Source of the DNA: Rhodococcus sp. 14-2470-1b
Lineage (GTDB): Bacteria > Actinomycetota > Actinomycetes > Mycobacteriales > Mycobacteriaceae
DNA: 64,000 nt
NCBI RefSeq assembly: GCF_002259415.1
Contig: NZ_NPFY01000019.1
Location: 124,001-188,000 of the forward strand
Direction: 5' to 3'
The position numbers and the translations under genes are program-made. How positions within the stretch are numbered: position 1 is the first letter of the stretch; every line of letters starts with the position of its first letter. The notes under the pieces were generated by a model, which was not told the DNA's origin, did not search any database, and was given only the letters and a program-made list of their open reading frames with translations. Positions 42,526 through 51,029 of this stretch are shown one piece after another.

Positions 42526-44378
42526 TGACACGGCAACTACTGCGACTGGCAACCGCGGGCTCGGTCGACGACGGCAAGAGCACGCTCATCGGCCGGCTCA
42601 TGTTCGACACCGACAGCCTGCCCCTCGATCACCTCGAAGCAGTGACGCGCGACGACGGTGTCCCCGACCTGGCGGCCCTGTCCGACGGATTGCGCGCCGA
42701 ACAGGAACAAGGCATCACCATCGACGTCGCCTACCGGTTCTTCTCCACCGAGAACCGCAGCTACATCCTCGCCGACACACCGGGTCACGAGCGGTACACC
42801 CGCAACATGTTCACCGGCGCATCGACCGCTCACGTCGCCGTTCTCCTCGTCGACGCCCGGGCAGGCGTACTGCGGCAGACCAGACGGCACGCACGGATCT
42901 CGTCGCTGCTGGGCGTCCGGCACCTGGTCGCCGCCGTCAACAAGATCGATCTGATCGACTATGCGGAAGACAAGTTCCGCGACGTCGAAGCCGAGCTGCA
43001 CACGCTCGCCGGCCGTCTCGGCGCCACCGATCTGACGGTGATCCCACTCGCGGCCAAGGACGGCGACAACGTCGTCCACCGATCGACCAACACCCCGTGG
43101 TACACCGGCCCCACCTTGCTCGAGTACCTCGAAACCGTCGAACTCGTCGCTCCTGCAACACGTCCGGAGGAACTGCGCCTGCCCATCCAATGGGCGTCGC
43201 GACCCACGGCGAACGAGCGGCGACGCTACACCGGTCGCCTGTCCGCCGGAACGCTGCAGGTCGGCGACGCCGTGGTGACACTGCCATCCGGATCTCGCAG
43301 TACCGTCACCGCGCTCGACACACTCGATGACAACCGCGCCACCGCGGTGGCACCGCTCTCGGTGTCCATCTCCCTCGCCGACGACATCGACATCGGTCGC
43401 GGCGACGTCGTCGTCAGCGGCGTCGAGGCCGCACACGTTCCGGTCCTCGCCCGCGAGATCGAGGCAACCGTCTGCTGGTTCGGCGACACCCCGCTGCGCG
43501 CCGGTGATCGTGTCGCGCTCAAGCACACGGCGTCGACCGTGCGTGCGACCGTGCAGGCACTGCACTCCAGGCTCGATCCCGAAACTCTCGACGAGCAGGA
43601 TCAACCGGTCGAACTGACGCTCAACGACATCGGCACCGTGACACTGCGAACGTCCTCGGTGATCCTCGCCGACCCGTACACGGACAACCGCGACGCCGGT
43701 GCCTTCATCCTCATCGACGAGACGTCGAACGACACCGTCGGCGCAGGCACGATCTCCGAGGCCCGCGAGGTCAAACCCGGCGAACAGACCCGCAACGACA
43801 TCAAATGGCACCCGTCGGCTCTCGACCGCGCCCACCGGTGGTCGTCCACCGGTCAACACGGAGCGACGGTGTGGTTCACCGGGTTGCCGGCGTCGGGCAA
43901 ATCGACCGTCGCCGTCGCTTTGGAGCGTGCGCTCGTCGAATCGGGCCGCGCTGCATATCTTCTCGACGGTGACAACGTCCGGCACGGATTGTCCGACGAC
44001 CTCGGATTCACCCCGGGCGACCGAGCCGAGAACATCCGACGCGTCGGGCATCTGACGAGGCTGCTCGCCGACGCAGGCGTCGTGGCCATCGCATCCCTCG
44101 TCTCGCCTCTCGAATCCGATCGGGCCGTCGCGCGCGCCCTCAACGACGCTGCAGGTCTCACCTTCGTCGAGGTCGCCGTCAGCACGCCGCTGGAAGAATG
44201 CGAGCGCCGCGACCCCAAGGGCTTGTACAAGCGTGCCCGCGCCGGCGAGCTCGAGGGACTCACCGGGATCGACGCACCCTACGAGCCGCCGTCGTCGCCC
44301 GACCTGACCATCGACACCACCGGCGCCGACATCGACGACCTCGTGACCCAGGTCCTCGCCGCGCTGGACCGGGGATGA
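42525..44378 (+). CDS. cysNC: Bifunctional sulfate adenylyltransferase subunit 1 / APS kinase
   Basis: 617 residues. The GTPase part has TAGSVDDGKSTLIGRLMFD (P-loop), LADTPGHERYTRNM and AAVNKIDLIDY. The APS kinase part starts near residue 440 with 'TVWFTGLPASGKSTVAVALERAL' and has 'LDGDNVRHGLSDDLGF'. It drives APS formation with CysD and phosphorylates APS to PAPS. The fusion is as in mycobacteria. The product feeds both sulfate reduction and the sulfotransferase in the same operon. Confidence 0.95.
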   Translation: MTRQLLRLATAGSVDDGKSTLIGRLMFDTDSLPLDHLEAVTRDDGVPDLAALSDGLRAEQEQGITIDVAYRFFSTENRSYILADTPGHERYTRNMFTGASTAHVAVLLVDARAGVLRQTRRHARISSLLGVRHLVAAVNKIDLIDYAEDKFRDVEAELHTLAGRLGATDLTVIPLAAKDGDNVVHRSTNTPWYTGPTLLEYLETVELVAPATRPEELRLPIQWASRPTANERRRYTGRLSAGTLQVGDAVVTLPSGSRSTVTALDTLDDNRATAVAPLSVSISLADDIDIGRGDVVVSGVEAAHVPVLAREIEATVCWFGDTPLRAGDRVALKHTASTVRATVQALHSRLDPETLDEQDQPVELTLNDIGTVTLRTSSVILADPYTDNRDAGAFILIDETSNDTVGAGTISEAREVKPGEQTRNDIKWHPSALDRAHRWSSTGQHGATVWFTGLPASGKSTVAVALERALVESGRAAYLLDGDNVRHGLSDDLGFTPGDRAENIRRVGHLTRLLADAGVVAIASLVSPLESDRAVARALNDAAGLTFVEVAVSTPLEECERRDPKGLYKRARAGELEGLTGIDAPYEPPSSPDLTIDTTGADIDDLVTQVLAALDRG

Positions 44379-44440
44379 GCACACTCGTCGTCCTCGCAGG
44401 AATCGGTGGAGCAGGTGCTGCGTTGGATGGATGTGAGTGA
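44375..44440 (+). CDS. Possible 21-residue ORF overlapping cysNC stop
   Basis: ATG 44375 overlaps the cysNC stop (ATGA) and encodes MSTLVVLAGIGGAGAALDGC(E). The GIGGAG start resembles the beginning of a larger dropped gene. Translational coupling is possible; function is not recognisable and it may be a remnant. Confidence 0.25.
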   Translation: MSTLVVLAGIGGAGAALDGCE

Positions 44441-44468
44441 AGGGCAGAGAATTCTCGAAAGGAACACG

Positions 44469-45182
44469 TTGAGCATCAACTTCCTCGACGAGCAGGCGGG
44501 TCACCCGCTCGACGATCCGATTCGCAGTTCACTGCTGGGGGCGCACGCCCGGTTCGCGCGCACGGTGGGCCGCAGTTTTCGCTTCGACCCGGAGGTCGCG
44601 CCGTTCCTCGGGCACCCTCCCGTCCTGGAGGCCACCGATTGGAACGACATCGTCGAACTGTTCGGACACGGTGAGATCGTGTCGCTGCGCGGCACCGGGC
44701 ACGTGATTCCCGACGGCTGGGAGCTGATCGACCAGTTCGGCCTCGTCCAGCTCGTCGGGACTCATCTCGAGACGCGGCCCTACGCGGATGCCGTCGAACT
44801 CGGTGCATCCGATGTTCCGGAGATGCTGGATCTCGTCGACCGCACCAAGCCGGGACCGTTCCTGCCGAGGACGTTCGAGCTCGGAACCTACCTCGGGATC
44901 CGTGACGCCGATGCCGGGGGTGCGCTGATCGCGATGGCGGGGGAGCGGATGCACCCGGAGGGGTGGACCGAGATCAGCGCTGTCTGCACCGATTCGGCCT
45001 ACCGTGGTCGTGGCCTGGCCACCGAACTCGTGCGTGCCGTCGGGCACGGCATCCGGGAACGCGGCGAGAAGCCGTTTCTGCACGCGTCGGCGTCGAACGA
45101 GAACGCCATTCGGTTGTACCTGTCCATCGGGTTCGAGCTTCGCCAACGCTCGGAACTGACGTTGGTGCGTACCCCGGCCTGA
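44469..45182 (+). CDS. GNAT family N-acetyltransferase
   Basis: 237 residues if translation begins at TTG 44469, which has GAAAGGA 5 bp upstream; GTG 44406 would add 21 residues of unlikely composition. The C-terminal GNAT domain has 'ISAVCTDSAYRGRGLATELVRAVGHGI' and 'ASASNENAIRLYLSIGFELRQ'. The N-terminal half resembles the FR47-like extension of two-part GNATs. It follows cysNC by about 90 bp. Substrate unknown. Confidence 0.78.
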   Translation: MSINFLDEQAGHPLDDPIRSSLLGAHARFARTVGRSFRFDPEVAPFLGHPPVLEATDWNDIVELFGHGEIVSLRGTGHVIPDGWELIDQFGLVQLVGTHLETRPYADAVELGASDVPEMLDLVDRTKPGPFLPRTFELGTYLGIRDADAGGALIAMAGERMHPEGWTEISAVCTDSAYRGRGLATELVRAVGHGIRERGEKPFLHASASNENAIRLYLSIGFELRQRSELTLVRTPA

Positions 45183-45193
45183 GGTGTCCATTC

Positions 45194-45208
45194 GACTCAG
45201 GCTGATCC
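45194..45208. promoter_or_regulatory. Degenerate operator-like repeat (site g)
   Basis: GACTCA-GGC-TGATCC differs from GAATCA-N3-TGATTC at two of 12 positions. It lies 85 bp upstream of the rhodanese-LLM operon, in a sulfur context. It is the weakest site of the set. Confidence 0.3.
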
Positions 45209-45292
45209 CAATCCTTTTTCCTACCTGATCCGTGGGGAAAGATCGATGGTCGATTGAGGCAAGTAATTCCACCTTTTCTCGAAAGTAGGACC

Positions 45293-45613
45293 ATGAGCTC
45301 GAACGACGCATCACTGATCTCTCCCGCCGAGGCAGTTTCCGCCACCGCGACATTGATCGACGTCCGAAGTGAGAAGTCGCGAATCGAGTTCGGCACCGTC
45401 GCCGGAGCCATCGTCGTCGACAAGGCTGCCGTCGAGGCAGAGTTCGGCGCCCCCGACCGTGATCGCGACGAGCCGATCGTCGTGTTCTGCGGATCCGTCC
45501 AGGGCTCCGGCCCCGTCGTCGACGAACTGAAGGGGCTCGGCTACACCGACGTCTCGCACGTGGACGGTGGGTTTCCTGCACTGAAAGAGCACGGCGTCCC
45601 CACGGTCGACTGA
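45293..45613 (+). CDS. Rhodanese-like sulfurtransferase
   Basis: 106 residues, a single rhodanese domain: 'LIDVRSEKSRIEFGTVAGAIVVDKAAV', the active loop 'PIVVFCGSVQGSGPVVDELKGLG' with Cys 66, and 'VSHVDGGFPALKEHGVP'. The loop C-G-S-V-Q-G-S lacks the basic residue of classical rhodaneses. It carries sulfane sulfur or binds another small thiol. It is first in an operon with LLM pair 3. Confidence 0.87.
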   Translation: MSSNDASLISPAEAVSATATLIDVRSEKSRIEFGTVAGAIVVDKAAVEAEFGAPDRDRDEPIVVFCGSVQGSGPVVDELKGLGYTDVSHVDGGFPALKEHGVPTVD

Positions 45614-45642
45614 GTCCATCAGCAGAGAAGGGTGCACACGCA

Positions 45643-46539
45643 GTGAGCAAAGAAAACGGACTACTTCTGGCTGTCGAACTGGACGGCCGCAACGAATCGC
45701 CGAGGGCACTGAAGGAAGCGGTGACGGCCGCCGAACGCGCCGGATTCACCCTCGTCACGTTCGGGGATGCGCTCGTTCCCGAAGCCGACGAAAAAAACCG
45801 CATCGACGCGGGGACCCGTGCCGCGTTCGTCTCGTCCACGACGTCGACGATCGGACTGGCGCCGACGGTCCACACGCTCACCACCGAGCCGTTCTTCCTC
45901 GCCACCCAGCTGGCCAGCCTCGATCACACCTCGCACGGACGCGGTGCCTGGGTCGTCGGCGCCGACAATCGCAGCGCCGCCCACGACGCAGTGGGATCCA
46001 CCGTGCGCGACGCCGACGCGATCACGCCGGAGGTACGCGACGTCGTCGATCTCGCACGGCGACTGTGGGATTCGTGGGAGGACGACGCCGTCATCCGCGA
46101 CACCGCGACCGGCAGGTACCTCGACCCGGACAAGGTTCACCACGTTCGATTCGAAGGAGAGTTCTTCGATGTCGTCGGACCACTCATCACTCCGCGCTCG
46201 CCGCAGGGCCAGATCGTCGTCATCGGTCGCGCGGACCTCGGTATCACCGATCTGCTCGACATCGTCCTCGTCGACGATCCGACCTCGGCCGCCGAGCACG
46301 ACCGGCTGGTGTTCACGGATGTGTCGGTGACGGAGGATGTTTCGCCGCTCGTCGGCGTTGTCGACGGAGTTCGGTTCACGCCGGCATCCGCCGGGGAGTT
46401 CGGTGACCTGATCGACCGGGTCGCGCCCGCACTGGCCGAGGCGGGGGCACTGCGCCGCCCGGAACCGGGCCGCACACTCCGAGAGAACCTCGGACTCGAC
46501 CATCCCGTCAGCCGCTACGCCGTGACGGCACAGAACTAG
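45643..46539 (+). CDS. LLM-class flavin monooxygenase, short partner (pair 3)
   Basis: 298 residues from GTG 45643, the shortest of the three short partners. It opens 'GLLLAVELDGRNESPRALKEAV' and keeps the shared block [45 protein letters not shown], and the tail 'LRENLGLDHPVSRY'. It is 8 bp before the long partner at 46548. Confidence 0.8.
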   Translation: MSKENGLLLAVELDGRNESPRALKEAVTAAERAGFTLVTFGDALVPEADEKNRIDAGTRAAFVSSTTSTIGLAPTVHTLTTEPFFLATQLASLDHTSHGRGAWVVGADNRSAAHDAVGSTVRDADAITPEVRDVVDLARRLWDSWEDDAVIRDTATGRYLDPDKVHHVRFEGEFFDVVGPLITPRSPQGQIVVIGRADLGITDLLDIVLVDDPTSAAEHDRLVFTDVSVTEDVSPLVGVVDGVRFTPASAGEFGDLIDRVAPALAEAGALRRPEPGRTLRENLGLDHPVSRYAVTAQN

Positions 46540-46547
46540 GAGAACTC

Positions 46548-47894
46548 TTGTCGACCATCGACAGCCATCCCGACACCGGTGCCGCCTACGACGAGAACGC
46601 ACAGATCCACCTCGGAGTCTTCTACCCCGGCATCGGTGCCCAGACCGTGTGGGAGGACCCGAACGCCCCCGACCAGGTCGCCGCGGACACGTTCGTCGAG
46701 GTCGCACAGAAGCTCGAACGCGGACTGTTCGACGCCTTCTTCCTCGGTGACGGCCAGCGCGTTCGCGAGAACCGCGGCGCCATCCTGTCCACCGACATCG
46801 CGGGCCGCCCCGACGCCATCACCCAACTCTCGGCACTCGCGAGCGTCACCGAGCGCATCGGGCTCGTCGCAACGCAGAACACCACGTACAGCCTTCCGGT
46901 CGAACTTGCTCGGCGCCTCGCGAGCCTCGACGCGCTCTCCGAGGGGCGCGCAGGCTGGAACATCGTCACCACCGACAATGCCTGGACCGGTGAGAACTTC
47001 CGGCGCGGCGGGTGGCTCGCCCACGAACGTCGATACGAGCGCGCAACACAGGTCGTCGAACTTGCCAAGCAGTACTGGGCCGGTGAGAAGATCGGCTCGG
47101 ACACCGACCTTCTGACGGCGCACGCGACGCCGAACGTCCCGGCCAGTGCACAAGGTCGACCGATACTGTTCCAGGCCGGCGACTCGACGGGCGGACGCGA
47201 TCTCGCTGCGCGTCACGCCGACGTCGTGTTCTCGGCCAACAACGCCTACGACGACGCCGTCGCCTACGCCCGCGATCTCCGTACCAGAACCGCGGCGTTC
47301 GGGCGGGCGGCGGATGCCGTGAGGATTCTGCCCGGCGTGACAGTCGTCCTCGGGGACACTCCCGACGAGGCCGAGGAGAAGGTACGCTGGCTGCGATCCA
47401 ACGCGCACAACGGTGTTCGCGCCATCGCGTTCCTCGAACACTACTGGGGCAAAGACCTGTCGGCGTACGACCCGGAGGGTCCGCTCCCGGACATCGATCC
47501 GGTGGACACCGAGCTCGATCCGTCCAGAGGCACGCTGTCGATCGACGCGCGCACCGGGAAGTTGGACCAGATCGAGCGGTGGCGAAAGCTGGCGTCGGAC
47601 AAGGGGTTGTCCATCAGAGAGCTCGTTCTCGAAGTATCGCCTGCGTCGCGTTTCCACTCGGGTACGCCGGCCCAGGTCGCAGACCGCTGGACCGAGCTGG
47701 TGCGCCACCGCGTCGTCGACGGATTCAACATCAACCCCTACCACCTGCGCGACGGTATCGACGACCTCGTCGACAAACTCGTTCCTGCCCTTCAGGAACG
47801 TGGCGTCCACCGCACCGAATACACATCCACCACATTGCGTGGCCACCTCGGTCTGGACGACGAGCACGCCGCATCGGACCGAAAAGCGTCGTGA
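46548..47894 (+). CDS. NtaA/SnaA/DszA-family flavin monooxygenase (pair 3)
   Basis: 448 residues from TTG 46548 behind AGGAGAA. Landmarks: 'HLGVFYPGIGAQTVWEDPNA', 'KLERGLFDAFFLGDGQRVRE', 'RIGLVATQNTTYSLPVELARR', 'GRAGWNIVTTDNAWTGENFRRGG', 'TEYTSTTLRGHLGLDD'. It is most similar in wording to the pair-1 enzyme. FMNH2-dependent; substrate unknown. The aldo-keto reductase gene overlaps its stop. Confidence 0.88.
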   Translation: MSTIDSHPDTGAAYDENAQIHLGVFYPGIGAQTVWEDPNAPDQVAADTFVEVAQKLERGLFDAFFLGDGQRVRENRGAILSTDIAGRPDAITQLSALASVTERIGLVATQNTTYSLPVELARRLASLDALSEGRAGWNIVTTDNAWTGENFRRGGWLAHERRYERATQVVELAKQYWAGEKIGSDTDLLTAHATPNVPASAQGRPILFQAGDSTGGRDLAARHADVVFSANNAYDDAVAYARDLRTRTAAFGRAADAVRILPGVTVVLGDTPDEAEEKVRWLRSNAHNGVRAIAFLEHYWGKDLSAYDPEGPLPDIDPVDTELDPSRGTLSIDARTGKLDQIERWRKLASDKGLSIRELVLEVSPASRFHSGTPAQVADRWTELVRHRVVDGFNINPYHLRDGIDDLVDKLVPALQERGVHRTEYTSTTLRGHLGLDDEHAASDRKAS

Positions 47895-48910
47895 CCTACT
47901 CAGCAGCGGAGAACCGCTACGACAACGCGCAGTTTCGCCGAAGCGGCAGAAGCGGATTGACGCTTCCCGAGTTCTCGCTCGGTCTGTGGCAGAACTTCGG
48001 CGACAACCGCAATTTCGAGACCCAGCGCGAGATCATCCTGCGTGCCTTCGATCTGGGAATCACGCACTTCGATCTCGCCAACCGCTACGGTCCACCATTT
48101 CGTGCCGCGGAGAAAGTGTTCGGTCGCGTACTCGGTAGCGATCTCGGGCAGTATCGCGACGAGATCGTCATCGCGTCGAAGGCAGGCAACCCCATCGGCG
48201 CGAGCCCGTACCTGGCCGGTGGCGGACGGAAGACACTGCTCGATTCCATCGACATCACCCTGCGTGACCTGGGAGTCGATCACGTCGACATCTTCTACTC
48301 GCACAGCCCGGACCTCGACACGCCGCTGGAAGAGACCATCGGAGCCCTGGCCTCCATCGTGGCGCAGGGCAAAGCCCACTACATCGGCATCTCCAACTAC
48401 ACCGCCGAGCGCGCTCACGACGCGGCGATCATCGCGGAGAAGCTGGGCACACCTCTGCTCGTGCACCAATCCAGGTACTCCATCTTCGATCGGACCGTCG
48501 AACGGAGTGGTCACCTGGACACTGCAGCTCAGGACGGCACCGGTGTGGTCGCCTACTCGCCGCTGGCACAGGGACTGCTCACCGACAAGTACCTGCAGGG
48601 CACCGTGCCTGCGGATTCACGCGCCGCCGACAGTGCTTTCCTGAACGCCGACGACATCTCCGACGTCTACCTCGCGCGAGCCGCCGCGCTGAACACGATT
48701 GCGCAGGCACGTGGTCAGTCGTTACCTCAGCTGGCGTTGCAGTGGGTTCTTCGCCGTCCGGAGGTCACCACTGCGCTCATCGGTGCGAGCTCGACCGCTC
48801 AACTCGAACACAACCTGGCAGCAACCACTTTCGCCGATCTGGACGACGCCGAGCTCGCCGCCGTCGACGAGCACGGAGTGCACGGAACGGTGCTGCGCCC
48901 GAAGAAATAG
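47891..48910 (+). CDS. Aldo/keto reductase
   Basis: 339 residues from GTG 47891, overlapping the LLM stop (GTGA). TIM-barrel AKR motifs: 'LRAFDLGITHFDLANRYGPP' with catalytic Asp/Tyr, 'VIASKAGNPIGASPY' with catalytic Lys, 'DIFYSHSPDLDTPLEE' with His, and the NADPH region 'ALIGASSTAQLEHNLAA'. YghZ-type members reduce aldehydes with NADPH. Here it probably handles an aldehyde released by the monooxygenase pair. Confidence 0.9.
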   Translation: MTYSAAENRYDNAQFRRSGRSGLTLPEFSLGLWQNFGDNRNFETQREIILRAFDLGITHFDLANRYGPPFRAAEKVFGRVLGSDLGQYRDEIVIASKAGNPIGASPYLAGGGRKTLLDSIDITLRDLGVDHVDIFYSHSPDLDTPLEETIGALASIVAQGKAHYIGISNYTAERAHDAAIIAEKLGTPLLVHQSRYSIFDRTVERSGHLDTAAQDGTGVVAYSPLAQGLLTDKYLQGTVPADSRAADSAFLNADDISDVYLARAAALNTIAQARGQSLPQLALQWVLRRPEVTTALIGASSTAQLEHNLAATTFADLDDAELAAVDEHGVHGTVLRPKK

Positions 48911-48932
48911 CGCGTCCACCCGATGGTGCATC

Positions 48933-49301
48933 ATGTGGAGTGTGACCGACGAGCCGCCTGCTGGACCCGCCACCCGTCCGGACGAACGATTCACCCTGGC
49001 CAGCGAACGCACCTTCCTGGCGTGGATGCGCACGTCGCTCGGCTTGCTCGCAGGCGGTATCGCCATCGTCCACCTCGTTCCCGACTTCAGCACGGGGTGG
49101 GTGAGAACGACACTCGGACTGGTGTTGATCGGGTTGGCGGCCTCGGCCGCGGCCGTCGGATTGCGACGTTGGTCGAAAGTCCGCCGGGCACTCGAAGCCG
49201 GAGCGCCGATGCCCGACGCCAAGGAACTCTGGGTGTTCGCCGTCGGAATCGGTGCAGTTGCCGTCCTGGCCGGAATTGTCACGGTGCTGGGGATCCGCTA
49301 G
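48933..49301 (+). CDS. DUF202 membrane protein
   Basis: 122 residues with the DUF202 pattern 'ASERTFLAWMRTSLGLLAGGIAIVHL' and three transmembrane helices. ATG 48933 and GTG 48942 are both possible starts. It lies 22 bp after the aldo-keto reductase. Function unknown. Confidence 0.82.
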   Translation: MWSVTDEPPAGPATRPDERFTLASERTFLAWMRTSLGLLAGGIAIVHLVPDFSTGWVRTTLGLVLIGLAASAAAVGLRRWSKVRRALEAGAPMPDAKELWVFAVGIGAVAVLAGIVTVLGIR

Positions 49302-49364
49302 CCCACCGTTTCCATCGGGAGTGCACAATCGAGGTACTAGTGACTTTCGACGAGGGAGTAGCGC

Positions 49365-50378
49365 GTGGCACAGGCTTTGAAACTCGGATACAAGGCGTCG
49401 GCAGAGCAGTTCGGTCCACGTGAACTCGTGGAACTGGGCGTACTCGCCGAGCAGCACGGCATGGACTCGGCGACGGTCAGCGACCACTTCCAGCCGTGGC
49501 GTCACGAAGGCGGACACGCACCGTTCTCGCTCGCATGGATGACGGCCGTCGGCGAGCGAACCACGACCATCCAGCTCGGCACCTCGGTCCTCACCCCGAC
49601 CTTCCGCTACAACCCCTCCGTCATCGCGCAGGCATTCGCCACGATGGGCTGCCTGTACCCGGGACGCATCATGCTCGGCGTCGGCACCGGCGAAGCACTC
49701 AACGAAATCGCCACCGGATTCACCGGAGAATGGCCCGAATTCAAGGAACGCTTCGCGCGCCTCCGCGAATCCGTGCGCCTGATGCGAGAACTGTGGCTCG
49801 GTGATCGCGTCGACTTCGACGGCGAGTACTACACCACCAAGGGTGCATCGATCTACGACGTCCCCGAAGGCGGAATCCCCGTCTACATCGCTGCGGGCGG
49901 ACCCGTCGTCGCCCGGTACGCAGGCCGCGCAGGCGACGGCTTCATCTGCACCTCCGGCAAGGGCATGGAGCTCTACACCGACAAGCTGCTCCCCGCCGTC
50001 GAAGAGGGCGCAGGCAAAGCCGAACGCGACGCAGGCGACATCGACAAGATGATCGAAATCAAGATCTCCTACGACACCGACCCGGACCTCGCGCTGGAGA
50101 ACACCCGATTCTGGGCGCCACTGTCACTGACCCCGGAGCAGAAGCACTCCATCGACGACCCGATCGAAATGGAGAAAGCAGCCGACGAACTGCCCATCGA
50201 GCAGGTCGCCAAGCGGTGGATCGTCGCCTCCGACCCCGACGAGGCCGTGGAGAAGGTCAAGCAGTACACCGACGCGGGCCTGAACCACCTGGTCTTCCAC
50301 GCTCCCGGACACGACCAGAAGCGCTTCCTCGAACTCTTCGAGCGCGACCTGTCCCCGCGGCTTCGCAAGTTGGGTTAG
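49365..50378 (+). CDS. fgd: F420-dependent glucose-6-phosphate dehydrogenase
   Basis: 337 residues from GTG 49365 with GGGAG upstream. '[41 protein letters not shown]' carries the Asp/His pair of the active site, and '[45 protein letters not shown]' is the Fgd1 signature; length matches. It reduces cofactor F420 with glucose 6-phosphate. As in Mycobacterium it lies upstream of pta-ackA. A terminator and an F420-dependent reductase gene follow. Confidence 0.95.
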   Translation: MAQALKLGYKASAEQFGPRELVELGVLAEQHGMDSATVSDHFQPWRHEGGHAPFSLAWMTAVGERTTTIQLGTSVLTPTFRYNPSVIAQAFATMGCLYPGRIMLGVGTGEALNEIATGFTGEWPEFKERFARLRESVRLMRELWLGDRVDFDGEYYTTKGASIYDVPEGGIPVYIAAGGPVVARYAGRAGDGFICTSGKGMELYTDKLLPAVEEGAGKAERDAGDIDKMIEIKISYDTDPDLALENTRFWAPLSLTPEQKHSIDDPIEMEKAADELPIEQVAKRWIVASDPDEAVEKVKQYTDAGLNHLVFHAPGHDQKRFLELFERDLSPRLRKLG

Positions 50379-50403
50379 TTCGGCCGCTCCCCGCCGGCAT
50401 GGA

Positions 50404-50443
50404 TGTTCCACCGCAACGCGTAGACGGTTGCGGTGGCACATTC
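50404..50443. terminator. Bidirectional terminator hairpin
   Basis: CCACCGCAAC (50408-50417) pairs with GTTGCGGTGG (50427-50436) across a 9-base loop; flanking TGT/ACA extends the stem. It lies between the converging fgd and nitroreductase-like genes and probably ends both transcripts, though it lacks a T-run. Confidence 0.65.
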
Positions 50444-50453
50444 ATGCGGGTGG

Positions 50454-50969
50454 TCAGGGATGCACGGCCGCCAGTTCGAACATGCGCATGTCCCGGTCGG
50501 TGCGGTTCTTGTACTCCCCGTAGACGCGGACCATGTCGTTGAACGCCGCGTAGATGCGAGCTTTCTCCGCGCCGACGACGGGGGTGGCGGTGACGGGGAT
50601 CTTCCTGCCCCCGATGGCGACGGTGGCGTTGGGGTCGGCGAGGAGATTCGACGTCCATGCCGGGTGGTGCTGTTGCCCGAAGTTGCTGCCGACGACGTAC
50701 AGCTTGTCGCTCTCGCGGTAGTAGAGCAGTGGCGACGTCCTGGGTCGGCCGGATTTGCGGCCGGTCGTCGTCAGGAGCACGACGGGTGCAGCGATGGGAC
50801 CGAGGATCGTGAATCGGCCGTTCGTTCGCTCGAGCAGCCTGCGGTCGACGCCTGCGAGATTTCGGATCACCCACGATCCGGGTTTGGTCGCGGCGAACGC
50901 GACGGCGGGTGTGCGGATGAAGCTCGTTTCGCTGCCCCAGCGCACATCGGGAAACGGTGATTCGGCCAT
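50454..50969 (-). CDS. F420-dependent nitroreductase-family oxidoreductase (Ddn-like)
   Basis: 171 residues of the split-barrel deazaflavin-dependent family: 'VVLLTTTGRKSGRPRTSPLLYYRESDKLYVVGSNFGQ', with 'HHPAWTSNLLADPNATVAIGGRK' after it, both F420-binding landmarks of Ddn-type proteins. It uses reduced F420 that the neighbouring Fgd makes. It is inserted between fgd and pta relative to the mycobacterial order. It diverges from pta with 60 bp between. Confidence 0.9.
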   Translation of the reverse strand: MAESPFPDVRWGSETSFIRTPAVAFAATKPGSWVIRNLAGVDRRLLERTNGRFTILGPIAAPVVLLTTTGRKSGRPRTSPLLYYRESDKLYVVGSNFGQQHHPAWTSNLLADPNATVAIGGRKIPVTATPVVGAEKARIYAAFNDMVRVYGEYKNRTDRDMRMFELAAVHP

Positions 50970-51029
50970 GACCGATCTGACTACCGCAGGTCACCTTCTG
51001 TCAACAGTGGAACCAGTACGCTGACTCCC

